64,000 bases of DNA from positions 1,984,001 through 2,048,000 of the forward strand of contig JANUWI010000001.1 of NCBI GenBank assembly GCA_025504975.1. The letters run 5' to 3'. Positions 1 through 11,207 of this stretch are shown here, piece by piece (position 1 is the stretch's first letter; the number at the start of each line of letters is the position of its first letter). This DNA comes from Plenodomus lindquistii (Eukaryota; Ascomycota; Dothideomycetes; Pleosporales; Leptosphaeriaceae). A program made the position numbers and the translations under genes. The notes below the pieces were generated by a model. That model was not told the origin of the DNA. It did no database searches and saw nothing but the letters and a program-made list of their open reading frames with translations.

Positions 1-88
1 CATCTACTGAAGGTGTGGTATCAGTGTTTGTGGCGTTGTTTTTCGAAGCTTCTGCGTCTAGTGAATCTTGTGCTGTTACGGTCGCCAT
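1..88 (-). CDS. 5' end of an unidentified gene, cut by the left edge
   Basis: An ATG at 86-88 read leftward on the minus strand opens a frame that stays open to the window edge and gives 29 residues. They begin MATVTAQDSLDAEASKN and are followed by a Thr/Asn/Asp-rich stretch. The composition suits a disordered, acidic and hydroxylated N-terminus, and the codons are normal for this genome. No domain is visible, so no function can be given. The divergent neighbour to the right is the inositol polyphosphate kinase, about 0.7 kb away. The main alternative is that this is a chance open stretch; only the sequence to the left can settle it. Confidence 0.45.
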   Translation of the reverse strand, partial: MATVTAQDSLDAEASKNNATNTDTTPSVD

Positions 89-791
89 GTTCAGTTGATT
101 GCTGACTTCAGTGCCGAACGATGCCGTTGCTTGCATGAAGACGTATGTATTGTGTGAGACTGAGGAGTATCATGGATAGAGAATTCTTCAAGTAGGTGTG
201 TAGACAGGGTCCACATTGATTGCGTTTGCGTTTGCACTTTGCTCGTAGTGAGAGCGTATTCTCAGGCAGCGGTCTAGTAGCGGAAGGTGCGCCCAAACTC
301 ACCCCAACTGAGGGACCCTGAACCTTGTGGCATGCACCATGCCATCACGATGAACGAGAATCGGCATATTTTCCACATCAAATGTAAGAGTGTTACAAGT
401 TATATTGTTCCTAACTGCCGACGTCAACGATATCTGAGCACGTGGAACCGGGCGAATCTTGTAGGCCCACGAGTATGGGAATTGATGAAGTTCTCTGTGA
501 GGCTTGAGTCTTGCCATGTAGCTATATGAAAGTAAAGGGGGTTTCCGCCGTTCATAACACAACTCAGGTGGTAAATATAAAGTAGATGGTAGTACTATAT
601 CCGAATCATTACGCATCCTTGATGTGGGGGAGCTGACTCGCCGCGGACCCTGGAACATGTGCGTAGGCAGCTCCCCACCAGCTCGCCCAGCACTGCTTCC
701 TCTTTCCTTACACCAACCACCACGTCACTGCTGTACCTTCCTCACAAACGGCCCGAATACCACAACCCTTTACCAACCAATCTCGCACACA
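89..791. other. intergenic region, probable divergent promoter
   Basis: This lies between two outward-facing starts. A 119-codon open stretch on the minus strand at about 299-658 shows no recognisable family and no coding-like codon bias, so it is not called. No tRNA, repeat or clear regulatory motif was seen. Confidence 0.5.
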
Positions 792-1850
792 ATGTCGGCA
801 AAGAAGTTTGATGCTTCCAAGCTACAAGCATTTGGAAACGCGGCTGCTGGACAGTATGTATTTCCCGCGGCCAAACACAACACCGGCGAACATGTCTCTA
901 ACACAATGCCCAGCGATGGCGTCCTCAGCGACTCCACCGGCGCCGTCGTCGTAAAGCCCTGCACTCCCGCCGAAATCTCCTTCTACCAATCCGTCACAGC
1001 CTCGCACCCAGACCTCGTCCCCTTCCTCCCGACCTTTATGGGCGAGCTGTCCCTCTCCGCCGACCAAACCGCCGTCGAAGCCATTGAAAGCGGGACCATA
1101 GAAACGCTAGACGGCGTCGAGCGTCTCCATGGCAAGAAGCTAGATACCGACATGCATATTGTGCTCGAGAACATTACAAACGGGTTTAAGAAGCCCAATG
1201 TCCTGGACTTGAAGCTCGGCGCGCAGCTATGGGATGAGGCGGCTAAGCCGGAGAAGAGGGCGAGACTGGATGAAGTCAGTAACAAGACGACGAGTGGAAG
1301 TCTCGGGTTTAGGATAGCGGGGATGAGGACGTTCAAGGGGAGCGAGGTGCCGGATGTGCCGGAGGACTTGAAGCAGTATGTCGAGGCAGATAAGGAGGGT
1401 GGGTACTGGGTGTACAATAAGATGTATGGGCGCAAGTTCAGCACAGAGGACATCAATGACGGGTTTGTCACGTATGTGTTTCCTGGCGCAAAGACGGAAG
1501 CGGAGCAAGATCGCGCAAGAGAAGTGTTGGCGTATTTCTTGGGCGAGGTCAAGGATATCATAGAAGTGTTTGAGAGAAAGGAGAGCAGAATGTACAGTGC
1601 GAGTATACTGTTGGTATATGAGGGCGATATCGAAGAGTATGCGAATACCAAGCAGAAACTACGCTCGGCTCACCCAGAAGACGATGAAGACGAGGACGAG
1701 GATAATCTGCCCAAGTTGGCGGCGGTCAAGATGATTGATTTTGCGCATGCGACGTGGACGCCTGGGCAAGGACCTGACGAGAATGCCCTACGAGGTATGA
1801 GAAGTACGGCGAAGATCTTGAAAGAACTATTGATCAAGGCGCAAGATTGA
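792..1850 (+). CDS. inositol polyphosphate (multi)kinase, IPK family
   Basis: A single-exon gene of 352 residues. It phosphorylates inositol polyphosphates with ATP (the Arg82/IPMK-Kcs1-IP6K superfamily) and acts in nuclear and cytosolic signalling. Visible hallmarks are the inositol-binding PxxxDxKxG motif (PNVLDLKLG, about residues 135-143), a following SLGFRIAGM segment, and near the C-terminus the metal-binding KMIDFAHA motif. Between them lies an acidic, disordered DDEDEDEDN insertion, common in fungal members. The start was chosen at the ATG in CACACAATGTCG; the frame is open further upstream and has another ATG at 657, so a 45-residue longer form cannot be excluded. Its size suits the IPMK (Arg82) branch better than the much longer Kcs1 branch. 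The family call is firm; the exact substrate is inferred. Confidence 0.9.
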   Translation: MSAKKFDASKLQAFGNAAAGQYVFPAAKHNTGEHVSNTMPSDGVLSDSTGAVVVKPCTPAEISFYQSVTASHPDLVPFLPTFMGELSLSADQTAVEAIESGTIETLDGVERLHGKKLDTDMHIVLENITNGFKKPNVLDLKLGAQLWDEAAKPEKRARLDEVSNKTTSGSLGFRIAGMRTFKGSEVPDVPEDLKQYVEADKEGGYWVYNKMYGRKFSTEDINDGFVTYVFPGAKTEAEQDRAREVLAYFLGEVKDIIEVFERKESRMYSASILLVYEGDIEEYANTKQKLRSAHPEDDEDEDEDNLPKLAAVKMIDFAHATWTPGQGPDENALRGMRSTAKILKELLIKAQD

Positions 1851-1997
1851 TAGACTAGATGATTTCGACTTCGATTTGAACAAGCGCTGGCACTTATAGA
1901 TCTTAGACGCTAATACATTCCACCACCATCCATATCTGACTCCCGAACCCTCGCTCTTTGCTAGTCTCCAGCACAACATCTGACAAAAGCACGTCAA

Positions 1998-3591
1998 TCA
2001 ATTCACCAACCCAGGAACATCCTCGGGCCACCTCCCCAACACCAACGCACTTCCCCCCACCCCCCCGGGCATCGGACTCAACAGCTTAACCTTCTTCTTT
2101 CCCTCATCCACATCAGCAACATACACGTACCCCCTCACCGCCGCATCCCTAATAACCCCCTGCCTATCCCCCGCCCCCGCCATCATAACCGCAAGCAAAC
2201 TATCCTGCAACTCCGCCGCCGACGGACTAACCTTCTCAAACACCTCTTCCTCACCCCCAGCATACCCATAATCCTGTGCGTCTCCCGCTCCTGAAACAAA
2301 GCCAGAGTGTTCCTTGACGCGGTAGATAACCAGGTCAGCAAAGTCTGCCATTTGCGACGAAGGAGCGAGAGGTAGGGCTTCCCCGGAGCCGAAGAAGTAA
2401 GATCGGATTTGGGAGTGGCGGAGCGAACGCATGTAGGATTCTGAACGGTCGACGCAGCCGCCGGATTTGTCGAGACGGAGGACGGTGAGGGGGTCGGTGG
2501 GGTCTGGGCGGGTGAGTTTGCGGGAGAGGTCCGAGTAGAGACGTTCTGAGCCGAGGGTTATGAGGAGGTTGACTGTGAGTGGAGGTGTTAGCTGGGGTTC
2601 TTGTGGGGTATACGTACGTACGTTGTTGGTTTGCTGGTGGAGAGGAATGGAGGATATGGGAGGGGAGTGGTGGTGGTGGTGGTGGATGGGGACATGGGCA
2701 GTGGCGTGTGTGGGCTCTGAGAAGAGAGAGAGAGAGGTATCAAGACATCACCAACGCACCAGAAAACTCGGAAACAATATGTTCAATGTTGTCGTAGACG
2801 CCATTCTTGCCTTGGCTGATGGACCCACAGCTATCAATGATGAAGCCTGCTTGCTTGCTTGCCGTGTCCTCCTCCAGTCTACTTGTCACGGCTAGTGCCA
2901 TGCGTGTTACCAGGGGCTTGAATACTTTACCCTCTTCTGGGTCCTTGAGACCGTACTGGTATACTAGAGGCTGCTTCACAGGGATGGGGCTGGGGCCTGA
3001 TATCGGACTGCTGCCCCAGCCCTCCTCGACGTCTACAATAGAGGAGAATGCAGCGGCGGAGAAGGAGCCGGGGATACTGAGCATGCCCTCTCGAGGATCG
3101 AGATTAATGACCATGGGTTGGCGGCCGGTTTTAACGGCGTAGGATGTTAGTATCTTGACGAGAGAGGTTTTGCCAGAGTTGTCGGGTCCTACGATGAGGA
3201 CTCTGGGGCCGGGTTCTACACTGCCACTAGCCACGCTTCTGTCGCGGAAGTTCTCGAGTGCAAAGTGTAGATTGGCGGCGCTCACCATGGGAGTCTCTTC
3301 TGCAACATAGTCGGACTCGACTTCACCGCCAATCTCCAGCCTGCAGCCGTGCCATGTGAAGACTGCGCCCTTTGTGCCTTCGAATGTGTACGTGGTCGCA
3401 GGCCCGAGCTCGGTGCCGAAGAACTCTGCAGTGCCTGATTGCAGCTTTATGGCGAGGCTCTTGCCGAATGCGACTTCGAAGCGGTATTCGGTGTTGGCTG
3501 CGAGGTCTTGGGTCCGTGTGGCGGTCGAGGCGGGCGCATTTGTGGGTTCGATGGGCTGCGAGGCCAGGTTGAGGCCGGGCAGGGCTATCAT
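1998..3591 (-). CDS. CLP1: CLP1, mRNA cleavage and polyadenylation factor subunit
   Basis: Two exons (3591-2760 and 2572-1998) joined across a 187-bp intron give 468 residues. The join restores the family segment EFSVNLLITLGSERLYSDL. CLP1 is a subunit of cleavage factor IA and bridges it to the rest of the pre-mRNA 3'-end machinery in the nucleus. The N-terminal beta-rich domain is followed by a P-loop, GPDNSGKTS at about residues 135-143, and the GxxxxGK[ST] Walker A is intact. A C-terminal domain follows. Fungal CLP1 binds ATP but is generally thought to lack the RNA-kinase activity of the human protein; that is family knowledge, not visible here. It is transcribed divergently from the GH125 gene and converges with the inositol kinase. 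Confidence 0.93.
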
Positions 3592-4063
3592 GGTGGAGTT
3601 GTGAATCGTGTCGCGTCGCGAGATTCTTGAGACCGGGCGCTCACTTGGCTTATGAGAGCAAGTTCTTGGTGTGGCGCGGTGAGAGTCGAGGTGGATGTGG
3701 AGGTGGATTTGGTCGACGAGTGCGCGCGTGGGAGAGCTTCAGCAGGCCCGCGGGCGCAACGCCCTCTCATTGGCCCGACCTCGAGCACTCCATGCCACCT
3801 TGCCAATCGTATACGACTGTCCATTCAACCGCACCGAATGCTTTGAGATTGCGAACCTTCTCTTTTGTATTTGGGAGGCTCTTGCTCATCCGTCTCGCGA
3901 TTCCTTGCTGCCTGTAGTCATGACGGCTATCCCTCGCTGAAGACGCGCCCTGTTTTGTGTTACCTGCCCACCTCCATCGTGTTGCTGTGTTGCTGTCAGC
4001 GTCTACATTGAGTCGCAGAACGTCCCATCCTCGGTACTACCAACCAGGAACCGAGCATAGACA
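3592..4063. promoter_or_regulatory. divergent promoter region of CLP1 and the GH125 gene
   Basis: 472 bp separate two outward-facing ATGs, so this must carry both promoters and 5' leaders. No defined element was recognised. The open frames seen here overlap in several registers and look like chance. Confidence 0.55.
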
Positions 4064-5748
4064 ATGAAAACCCCCACTGTGTCTCTGGCCTTGGGAGCCC
4101 TGCTTTCCTCCACGAGCGTGCTAGCTGGTCTAGATCAGGAACCTCTGAGGCCTGCCATCGACCCCAACAAGTATCGGGCAGCGTGTCCAGATTACAAGCA
4201 CTATGCTACGCGGCAACAGTCTGTCTCGCCACTTCCAGCCTTGACCGTCACACACTAATGTCCCGTCTCAGTGCACCATACAGCGAAGGACCCCTCGAGC
4301 TCCCCTTCCAACGCCCCTCAAAGTACTGCCGAACATTCGAGTCACCTCTCGTGGAAAAGGTCATTGAAGACCTCAAGGAGAAGATTGTTGACAAGGACCT
4401 CGCTCGCCTATTCGAAAACGCCTTCCCCAACACCCTCGATACAACCGTCCGCTGGCACGTCGACGGCACAACCAAGCACCACAAGTTCTCCAAGAAGCAC
4501 TGGGATCCCGCCGCCTGGCTTGGCCCTCAGAGCTTCATCGTAACCGGTGACATCAATGCCGAATGGCTGCGAGACTCCACAAACCAACTCGCACAATATC
4601 AACTCCTCGCCAAAAAAGACAAGGAGATCCACCAACTCATCCTCGGCGCCATCAACACACAGGCGGAATATGTAATCGGCTCTCCGTACTGCAATGCCTT
4701 TCAGCCCCCTCCCCCCAGCGGTCTATCTCCAACATTCCAAGGCGACGGCGACACAGTCCACCCACAGTACGAGCAAAGTTTCGTATTCGAGTGCAAATAC
4801 GAACTCGATTCCCTCGCCCACTTCCTCTCCCTCTCCAACCAATTCCACGCGCACACCGATTCCACCGCCTTCCTCACCCCCCGCTGGTTCCGTGCCCTAG
4901 ACACGCTCCTCGCCGTCCTCGTCGAACAAGCAAAAGGCACCTTCGATGAGTCAGGCGCCTACACCCCAAACGAATACCGCTTCCAGCGCCAAACCAACGC
5001 CGGCACCGAAACCCTCGGACTCAGCGGCGTCGGAAACCCCCTAGCCAGCAACACCGGCCTCATCCGCTCCGCCTTCCGCCCCAGCGACGACGCCACGATC
5101 CTCGGCTTCCTCATCCCCTCCAACGCCATGATAGCCGTCGAACTCAAGCGCACCGCCGCCCTCCTCACCAAAGTCGGCAGAAAAAACATCGCCGCCCAAG
5201 TCAGCACCTGGGCCTCTCAAATCGAAGCCGCAGTCTGGACCCACGGCGTAGTAACGCACAAAACCTTTGGCGAGGTCTTTGCCTTTGAAGTCGACGGCTA
5301 CGGCTCCAGTATCCTAATGGACGACGCAAACCTCCCCTCTTTACTCGCCCTGCCCCTCCTAGGCTTCACAACAAAAGATGACCCAATCTACATCAACACG
5401 CGCAAAATGATTCTCCAAAAACAGTCAAATCCGTATTTTCTCCAGGGCCCCGATTTCGCGGGCATCGGCGGCCCGCATGTTGGCCTTGAGGCTGCGTGGC
5501 CGATGAGCGTGTTGGTGCAGGCTATGACTAGCGACGACGACGACGAGATTATGCATTGTCTGGCGAGTGTGAGGAATGTGAGTCGTTTGGGGGTTGTGCA
5601 TGAGAGTGTTAATGTAAAAGATGCGGGGCGGTATAGTAGGAGTTGGTTTGCGTGGGCGAATTCGGTGTTTGCGCAGACGGTTTTGGATCTTGCGGGGAGG
5701 AAACCGCATTTGTTGTTTGGGAAAGGGGCGGAGGCGTATGTTTTGTGA
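4064..5748 (+). CDS. glycoside hydrolase family 125 (Mug157-like) exo-alpha-1,6-mannosidase, secretory
   Basis: Exons 4064-4218 and 4272-5748, with a 53-bp intron carrying an ACTAATG branch site, give 543 residues. The join reads YATRQHAPYSEGPLELP. The N-terminus MKTPTVSLALGALLSSTS is a signal peptide, so the protein enters the secretory pathway. GH125 (formerly DUF1237) enzymes are metal-independent exo-alpha-1,6-mannosidases. Visible family blocks are GDINAEWLRDSTNQL, which carries the conserved aspartate of the WLRDS box, then NEYRFQRQTNAGTETLG, DDATILGFLIPSNAM, SILMDDANLPSLLALP and FAGIGGPHVGLEAAWPMS. The length is normal for fungal members (about 500-560). The role is probably mannan or N-glycan turnover at the cell surface or in the secretory route; this is inferred from the family. 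Confidence 0.9.
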
Positions 5749-6493
5749 TGGGGATGTGGTTGGGGATGGGATGGAGGAGAAAGGATGTATGAGGCGGGCA
5801 TTGATTCTATGTAATCGAGCAAGTCGTTATAATTTCAACAACGAACCATGTCATGTTACCCATGATATCAAGTATGCTCCAAACACACACTCACACAGAC
5901 AGACGAATAAAACAAGACACTCAACCATGGTTCGGTATTACAAACTCACCATCATTTCTCTTTTTTCAATATGTCTGTATACAACACAACCAGTCCAGTC
6001 CATTCCAGCACATGCCCCATGTCCATGTCCATTCCATGCCATCTACCCATCCATCTACCCACCTGCCTGCCTGCCCTTCCCAATCCCCCACCAGTCCAGT
6101 CCACACACAAAGGAACCAAAATGTTCACCAAAACGCTCTGTGCTCTCTCTCTCTCCTTCTCTCTGTCTCAGACACCTAAAAAAAGGGGGGTATAAACCGT
6201 GCCAAAAAAAAGGGGGGTGGGTATATACAAAAGCCAACAAAAAACTTAAACTGAAGAGAAGAAAAGAGAAAGAAAACAACAACAACGATGATTACAAGAA
6301 TTGCAGAAAAATGGTAATGAAGAAGAAAATATTTTTCAACAGAAAAAAGGGCGCGACAATGTGTGTGTGTGTGGGGGGGGGGTATTTTTTTCGTGTGATC
6401 TTGGGTCGTGCGTCGTGTTGTGTTATGTTGTTATGTGTCGCAAAAAAACAAGAAACGTCGAAATCGCTCGCTTGCTCAAAATCGACTCGGTAA
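5749..6493. other. convergent 3' region, low complexity
   Basis: This lies between two converging genes. It holds pyrimidine-rich stretches (CCATCTACC and CTCTCT runs at about 6030-6170), two similar poly-A/poly-G tracts (about 6177-6190 and 6213-6226), and a (GT)n run followed by nine Gs at about 6360-6382. These fit 3' untranslated and terminator sequence. The long open frame that crosses the region has low-complexity translation and is not a gene. Confidence 0.6.
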
Positions 6494-9400
6494 TCAATGC
6501 ATCACCTGCTGCTGCTGCTGCTGCTGCTGCTCCCTAGCAGCATACTGCAAACTACCAAAGCTCATCTGACTCCTCAACTTCTCACTCGTCTTCCTCCGCA
6601 CCACAGTCCTCGTCTCCGTAGTCACACTCGTCCAATCCTCCCAATCCGTCGCCATCTCCGTGAGCACATTGCCCATGACCTGAGCGCTCGCCATGAGGCC
6701 ATGGGGCTCGCCTTCGAGAATCCTGACTTCGCATTTACGCATTAGTTTGCCCAGCCAACGTACATTGGCGACGGGGACGCGCGAGTCTTTGGAGCCGTGG
6801 TGGATGACGACGGGGCGGTTGATGTCTTCGTAGCGGAAGCCGATTGTTTGTTTGGTTTCGAGGCAGACGATTAGGTCGGTGGCTGGGTTGGCGTTTGCGG
6901 TTGCGCGGTCCCAGATTGCAAACGTGAGGCGCTCGTCGAAGGCGCGTTGGCGGTCGCGTTCGGCGAGGGTGAGGGCTTCTTGGAGACGCTTGGTTTCTTC
7001 GTAGTTGGGGTCTGCCGGGTTGGGGAGGGTGAGGGAACTGGCGTTGGGGATTACTTGGTCCATGAGCATCATGGATTGGCGATGGTCGTCTTTGAGGGAG
7101 GGTCGTGAGGGTTGGACGGGTTGGGGGGCCGTGCTCTTGCGTCTTGTTTTTGGGGCGGTTTTGGGCCCGGTACGTTGGAGAGAGGCGCTGGTGGAACTGA
7201 GGAAGGTCGAATTTGCGACTTTGAGAAGGGAAGGGGGAAGCGCGCGGAGGAAGCGTTGAGAGCGGGGGAGTTGTTGGGTAGGAGGTGAGTCTTGGCTTAT
7301 ACCAATGGGTGCCATTTGGGATGGGGGGATCCAGGGAGCTAGGAGATGGACTCGTCCGCGAATATGTTGCGGCATACGTAATGATGTTGCGAGAGCGTAG
7401 ATTGCACCGGCTGAGTGTGCTAACAGGGAGAATTTGCTGATCTTCAAAGCCTGGCATATTACAAGAACGTCATCTTTGACTTGTTAGTGATTCGAATGAA
7501 TGAACAGGGAGTATGAATCACTTACCAGGCCAGCTGAGTGGCGTTCCATTCGGATCAGCTTGACTCCCTCCAATACCAGGACGGTCTGGCGTGATCAATC
7601 GCAACTTCAGCGTTGTAGCAAGTTGATCGTAGAACGCCATAACAAATCTCGTCAAACCCATACCAACACAAACAAAGACCGCATAACCCTCTGGGTGGCC
7701 CACTTCCGAGAAAGAGATAGTTCGCCCTGTTTGAGGATGTCTTATTTTTTGTGATAGTTGTGGAGAATTGAGAAAGCTCTGTACATCCAAATCTATTGAA
7801 TCAAGACTTGCTGGCCGCTCTTCAACAGCTGCTCGTGCTGAACTCTGCACTGCTGCTGCTTTTGCCTCTATTCGCTCCACTTTGGCATTGTGCGCTTTCT
7901 CCGCCTTGATGGGGAGGTCTGGATGTGACCATCGTTTCTTCGTAAGCGTACGCTTACGCTGTAGCTGCAGGCTATTCGACGCAGGCGAGCTTGAGGCAAG
8001 CATTGAGTGATGTCTACCAGAAACGTCTGAACTGATTGAGCGAGGGGGCGGTGATAGTCTGCCAGGGGTGATATCGGTTACACTTGTAGAGTGCCTGTGC
8101 TTAGGAGAGCTGCCCATGAGCACCGAATCGGTTTGTGTCCTACGGCCAATTGCAGATCTACCGCCTACTGCAACGGAGCTTGCACGTCTAAGTCTGTGTG
8201 CGCTTGGTTCGCTCTTGACGGACGCACTACTCCGGCTCATTGTTTGAGAGGTTGCCGTTTTGGGTGGGCCGGCTGGCTCGAAGACGGGCGACAGTGGCAC
8301 GGGCTCCTCGAGTCTCTGCATCGCAAGCGCGTAGTTTATAGGATACGAGGACAGCTCTTCGGCCTCTCCCAGGGCCAGACTTCGATGTCGTGAATTACGC
8401 ATGCTGTGCGCAGGGGCAGGTTGTACAGGCGGGGGCTCGGAATAACGTGCGTCGCGTGGTTGCACGTGTGTTTCCTTTACATCCCCCACCGATGGCGCGT
8501 CCACCGCAATCCCCAGGACTCTGTGCGCCTTCGTATAATCCTGCACTCGCTTCTCAGACGCGCCTGACACATTTGAGGCGGGCGACGATTCAGGGCTTGA
8601 ATGCGGTGAAACGTAAGGTGGGTGGGGCGAGGAGGCCCCTGTTCCTGCATCCACTGGCATTTTGCCGGCTAGTATGTCTCTCCGCAATTTTTGTTCTCTG
8701 AGCTCTCGTATCCTTTGCGCGACCTCGTTTTCCTCCTGCTCCAACTCCTTCAGTATGGTCTCCTTCATCGCCTTGACCGGGTCTGGTTTCTGCTCTTCCT
8801 CGACTGGCGCCATATCTGCCTCTGGCTGAGGTGGTTTTTCGCGCTGTTTCTCGGGTGACTTTCTCCGCCTGCTCTTCCGCGACGGGCTTCCCGAGTGTCT
8901 CAGAGAAGAGTCTCGATCCGGGATCAGTTCGGGAATCAGGCCTTTCTCTGACGGGCTCTCCACGGGCGGGTCGTCGACTAGATTTATGCGCAGCCGGCGG
9001 GGACTGCTGTTGCGACTGGGATATCGCTGTGAGAATCTGACCGACTCTGTGGTATGCAGAGTCTGGTCGTCCTTGGCGTTTGGCTCCTCCTTGATTGTGT
9101 CTTCGTAGGGAAACAACTGCGGCGCGGCTTTTCGCGAGGGGTCCTGGGCGGAAAGGTCGTCCAAGGTGTGGATTGTGGTGCGCTTGCGCTCCGTCTCCTT
9201 CTGGCGGAGGCGTTCGCGCGAGCTCATGTACATCAGGCTCCGGTGGCCCTTGGCGCTCCTCTTGCTTTCGGCAGAGGAGCGGTTGCTGCTGGTTGGGGCG
9301 TGTTTCCCAGCCGGCGTCTCGATGCTGATGGCGCCGAAGCTGCTGGCAGAGCGGTTCGAGTGGGCCGACTGCAGCGAGCACGAACTGCCACCGCTGCGCC

Positions 9401-9917
9401 CAATGTAGCTGCTGAGCGAGTGCGGCTTGTCGCGCTGCTTCTTGGGGGCCGTCAGCGGGGACAGGCCGGACGGGGGCTTGGAGGTGCGGATGACGGGGGG
9501 TTCGCAGGCGTCGTCGTCGGGGTCGAGGTCAGGCTGGTCGGCGGCATGCCCATCGTGGTGGCTCGTAAACGAGGTGCGGCCGGAGCGCGTAGGGATGCTG
9601 GGGCTGGGCGATACGCTGGGCCTGTTGTCGTAGCCCACGAGCAGGTTCTCGAAGTGGTTGTGGGCAGGGACGGAAATGGCGCTCAGCTGGTCGATGAGCG
9701 ACGAGATGACCTGGGGCGAGGTGGCCTGGGAGCGGATGTAGTTGGGCGGGCTGCGCTGCCTGGACGGGCTGCGCTGCTTGGGCGGGCGGGCGTCTGCCGT
9801 CTTGACGGACGGGGGCAGCGAGGCGTGGCGGCGCGACTTGCTGCTGCCGTGGGCGAGGTTGTTGCTGTGGTGCGCCGGAGGGGGCGCCGCGTCGGCGGGG
9901 AGGGCCGTGAAGTCCAT
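6494..9917 (-). CDS. alpha/beta-hydrolase with a long disordered N-terminal region
   Basis: Exons 9917-7526 and 7479-6494, with a 46-bp intron, give 1125 residues. The first roughly 750 residues are Ser/Pro/Arg-rich and disordered, with a charged coiled-coil-like patch (KETILKELEQEENEVAQR). The C-terminal third is an alpha/beta hydrolase: strand and oxyanion region YAVFVCVGMGLTRFVM, nucleophile elbow LLAHSAGAIYAL (serine in A-H-S-A-G), acid HHGSKDSRVP and histidine GEPHGLMA. The intron lies between PDRPGIGGS and the nucleophile elbow, and its removal joins the fold correctly. The protein ends in a run of eight glutamines. The frame is open above 9917 but only from a TTG, so the ATG giving MDFTALPAD was chosen. 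The substrate is unknown. The N-terminus suggests a regulated or scaffolded enzyme rather than a secreted esterase. Confidence 0.85.
6506..6529 (+). repeat. (CTG)8 trinucleotide repeat
   Basis: Eight perfect CTG units on the plus strand encode, on the minus strand, the glutamine run next to the stop codon of the alpha/beta-hydrolase protein. Length variation here would change only the C-terminal tail. Confidence 0.95.
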
Positions 9918-11207
9918 GGTGGTTCTTGTTCGCCTCTCTTGTCCAAACCAGACCAAGATTCCTTCTCCTGCAGGTTCGCAGCCGCCGGCGTGTTTGGGGT
10001 GCTGCAGTCCGGGAGATCAATGCATGTGCATGTGCATGTGCATGTGCATGGCCGTCATGCCGCGTGGTGGGTGTCGACGTGCAGTAGTGACGATCCTCTC
10101 TCTGCCTCTGCAATATCGCTGCACCTCGACGTCGAAAGATGCAAGACAACAGACTCACAAGCACTCTCCAACACGCGACGGGAGGAACACGGCAGAGAAG
10201 GGGTCCGCCCATGTTAAATTGCGCATCGCATTCCCAGGCGAATTGCGCCCGCCCGCCCACGGCCCTCGGTGCTCAGGGATGGCATGCGACCTGACCCGCC
10301 TAGCCGCCTTGGGACGCGTGCGCTTGACCATTAAACTTTGGGCTTCGACCCCTTCCCATATCGCCACCTTGATATGTACTGTTCCTGTGCCTCCATCACA
10401 TCGTTCGTCCTGCCCACTCGTCCCCCCCTTGTCAAGCCGGCTGCTCGTTCTGGCAAGCTCCACTAGTCTGCTGCACTGTTCCCGGTCTGCATCTGCGTGA
10501 ACCACCGGCACGTCTCAACGCCTTCGTGCATCATCGACGTCGGTCCACGACTCATGCTCGCATTGCTGCCTCCGCCCACAAAGGAGAGAATCTGCGCACT
10601 GCGCATAATAACATCATCAAACAATTCCAGCTCCACCACAAGTTCATCATAGCGCTCGTGCTCCTTCCAAGACTGCCGCTCGTCCCATCAACTCTGCATG
10701 TTTACATATTCACTAAACTTCCCGCCTGCTCTTTGGGTCCACCCGTGCATCGGAGAATAACACACTCAATCTGACGCCCCGGGCACCTTGCCGCTCTATT
10801 GGCCTGGGGCTATCCTCGTCGCGAACGTCATCCTGGAGAAAATCATTCAATATGGTCGTCCCACCTGCCACTTCTAGCAATATTGACAAAAACAATAGGA
10901 ATCATGTCTGTTTGAGGCCGTGGTGCCATCGTGGTGGGTCCCAGCATGGTAAGCAAATGGTAAAAGTGAAAATGCATTTACATGAGCCAGAGACAGCGTT
11001 GCATATTCATAAAGTTCCTTTTCTGCTCTAGTCTGTCTGCTGTAAGAAACACATCCAAGTAATCCCCGCAGACCCCTCTGGTTCACACACACAGCATGCG
11101 CAGGATCATAGTTTGGCGCAGCGTTTATGAATACACTATAGCCATGAAAAAGCTTGATGACACACTGTATCAGCGACTCCACGTGTGAATGCTCATCCCC
11201 TCACCAC
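9918..11207. other. intergenic region with promoter of the alpha/beta-hydrolase gene
   Basis: The left part is the promoter and leader of the minus-strand hydrolase gene; the right part is the 3' flank of the next minus-strand gene. Apart from the hexamer array at 10021-10050 nothing definite was seen. GC-rich open frames over 9740-10500 continue antisense to the hydrolase coding region and have Arg/Pro-rich translations typical of shadow frames. Confidence 0.5.
10021..10050 (+). repeat. (TGCATG)5 hexanucleotide array
   Basis: Five exact TGCATG units lie about 105 bp upstream of the hydrolase ATG. The unit contains overlapping GCATGT/CATGCA motifs and reads the same on both strands when shifted (TGCATG/CATGCA). 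It is either a simple microsatellite in the leader or a cluster of protein-binding sites. Confidence 0.95.

Noticed and set aside
299..658. 119-codon minus-strand open frame left of the inositol kinase
   Set aside because: No family features, mixed composition, and it overlaps the likely kinase leader.
983..1651. 222-codon minus-strand frame antisense to the inositol kinase
   Set aside because: It is the mirror of a strongly supported coding frame; its Ser/Leu-rich translation is typical of shadow ORFs.
5621..6493. 290-codon plus-strand frame after the GH125 gene
   Set aside because: It overlaps the end of GH125 in another frame and then reads simple repeats and homopolymers.
9054..10500. 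Long GC-rich plus-strand frames over the hydrolase N-terminus and its promoter
   Set aside because: Gly/Arg/Val-rich translations without domains, explained by antisense of the Ser/Pro-rich disordered coding region.
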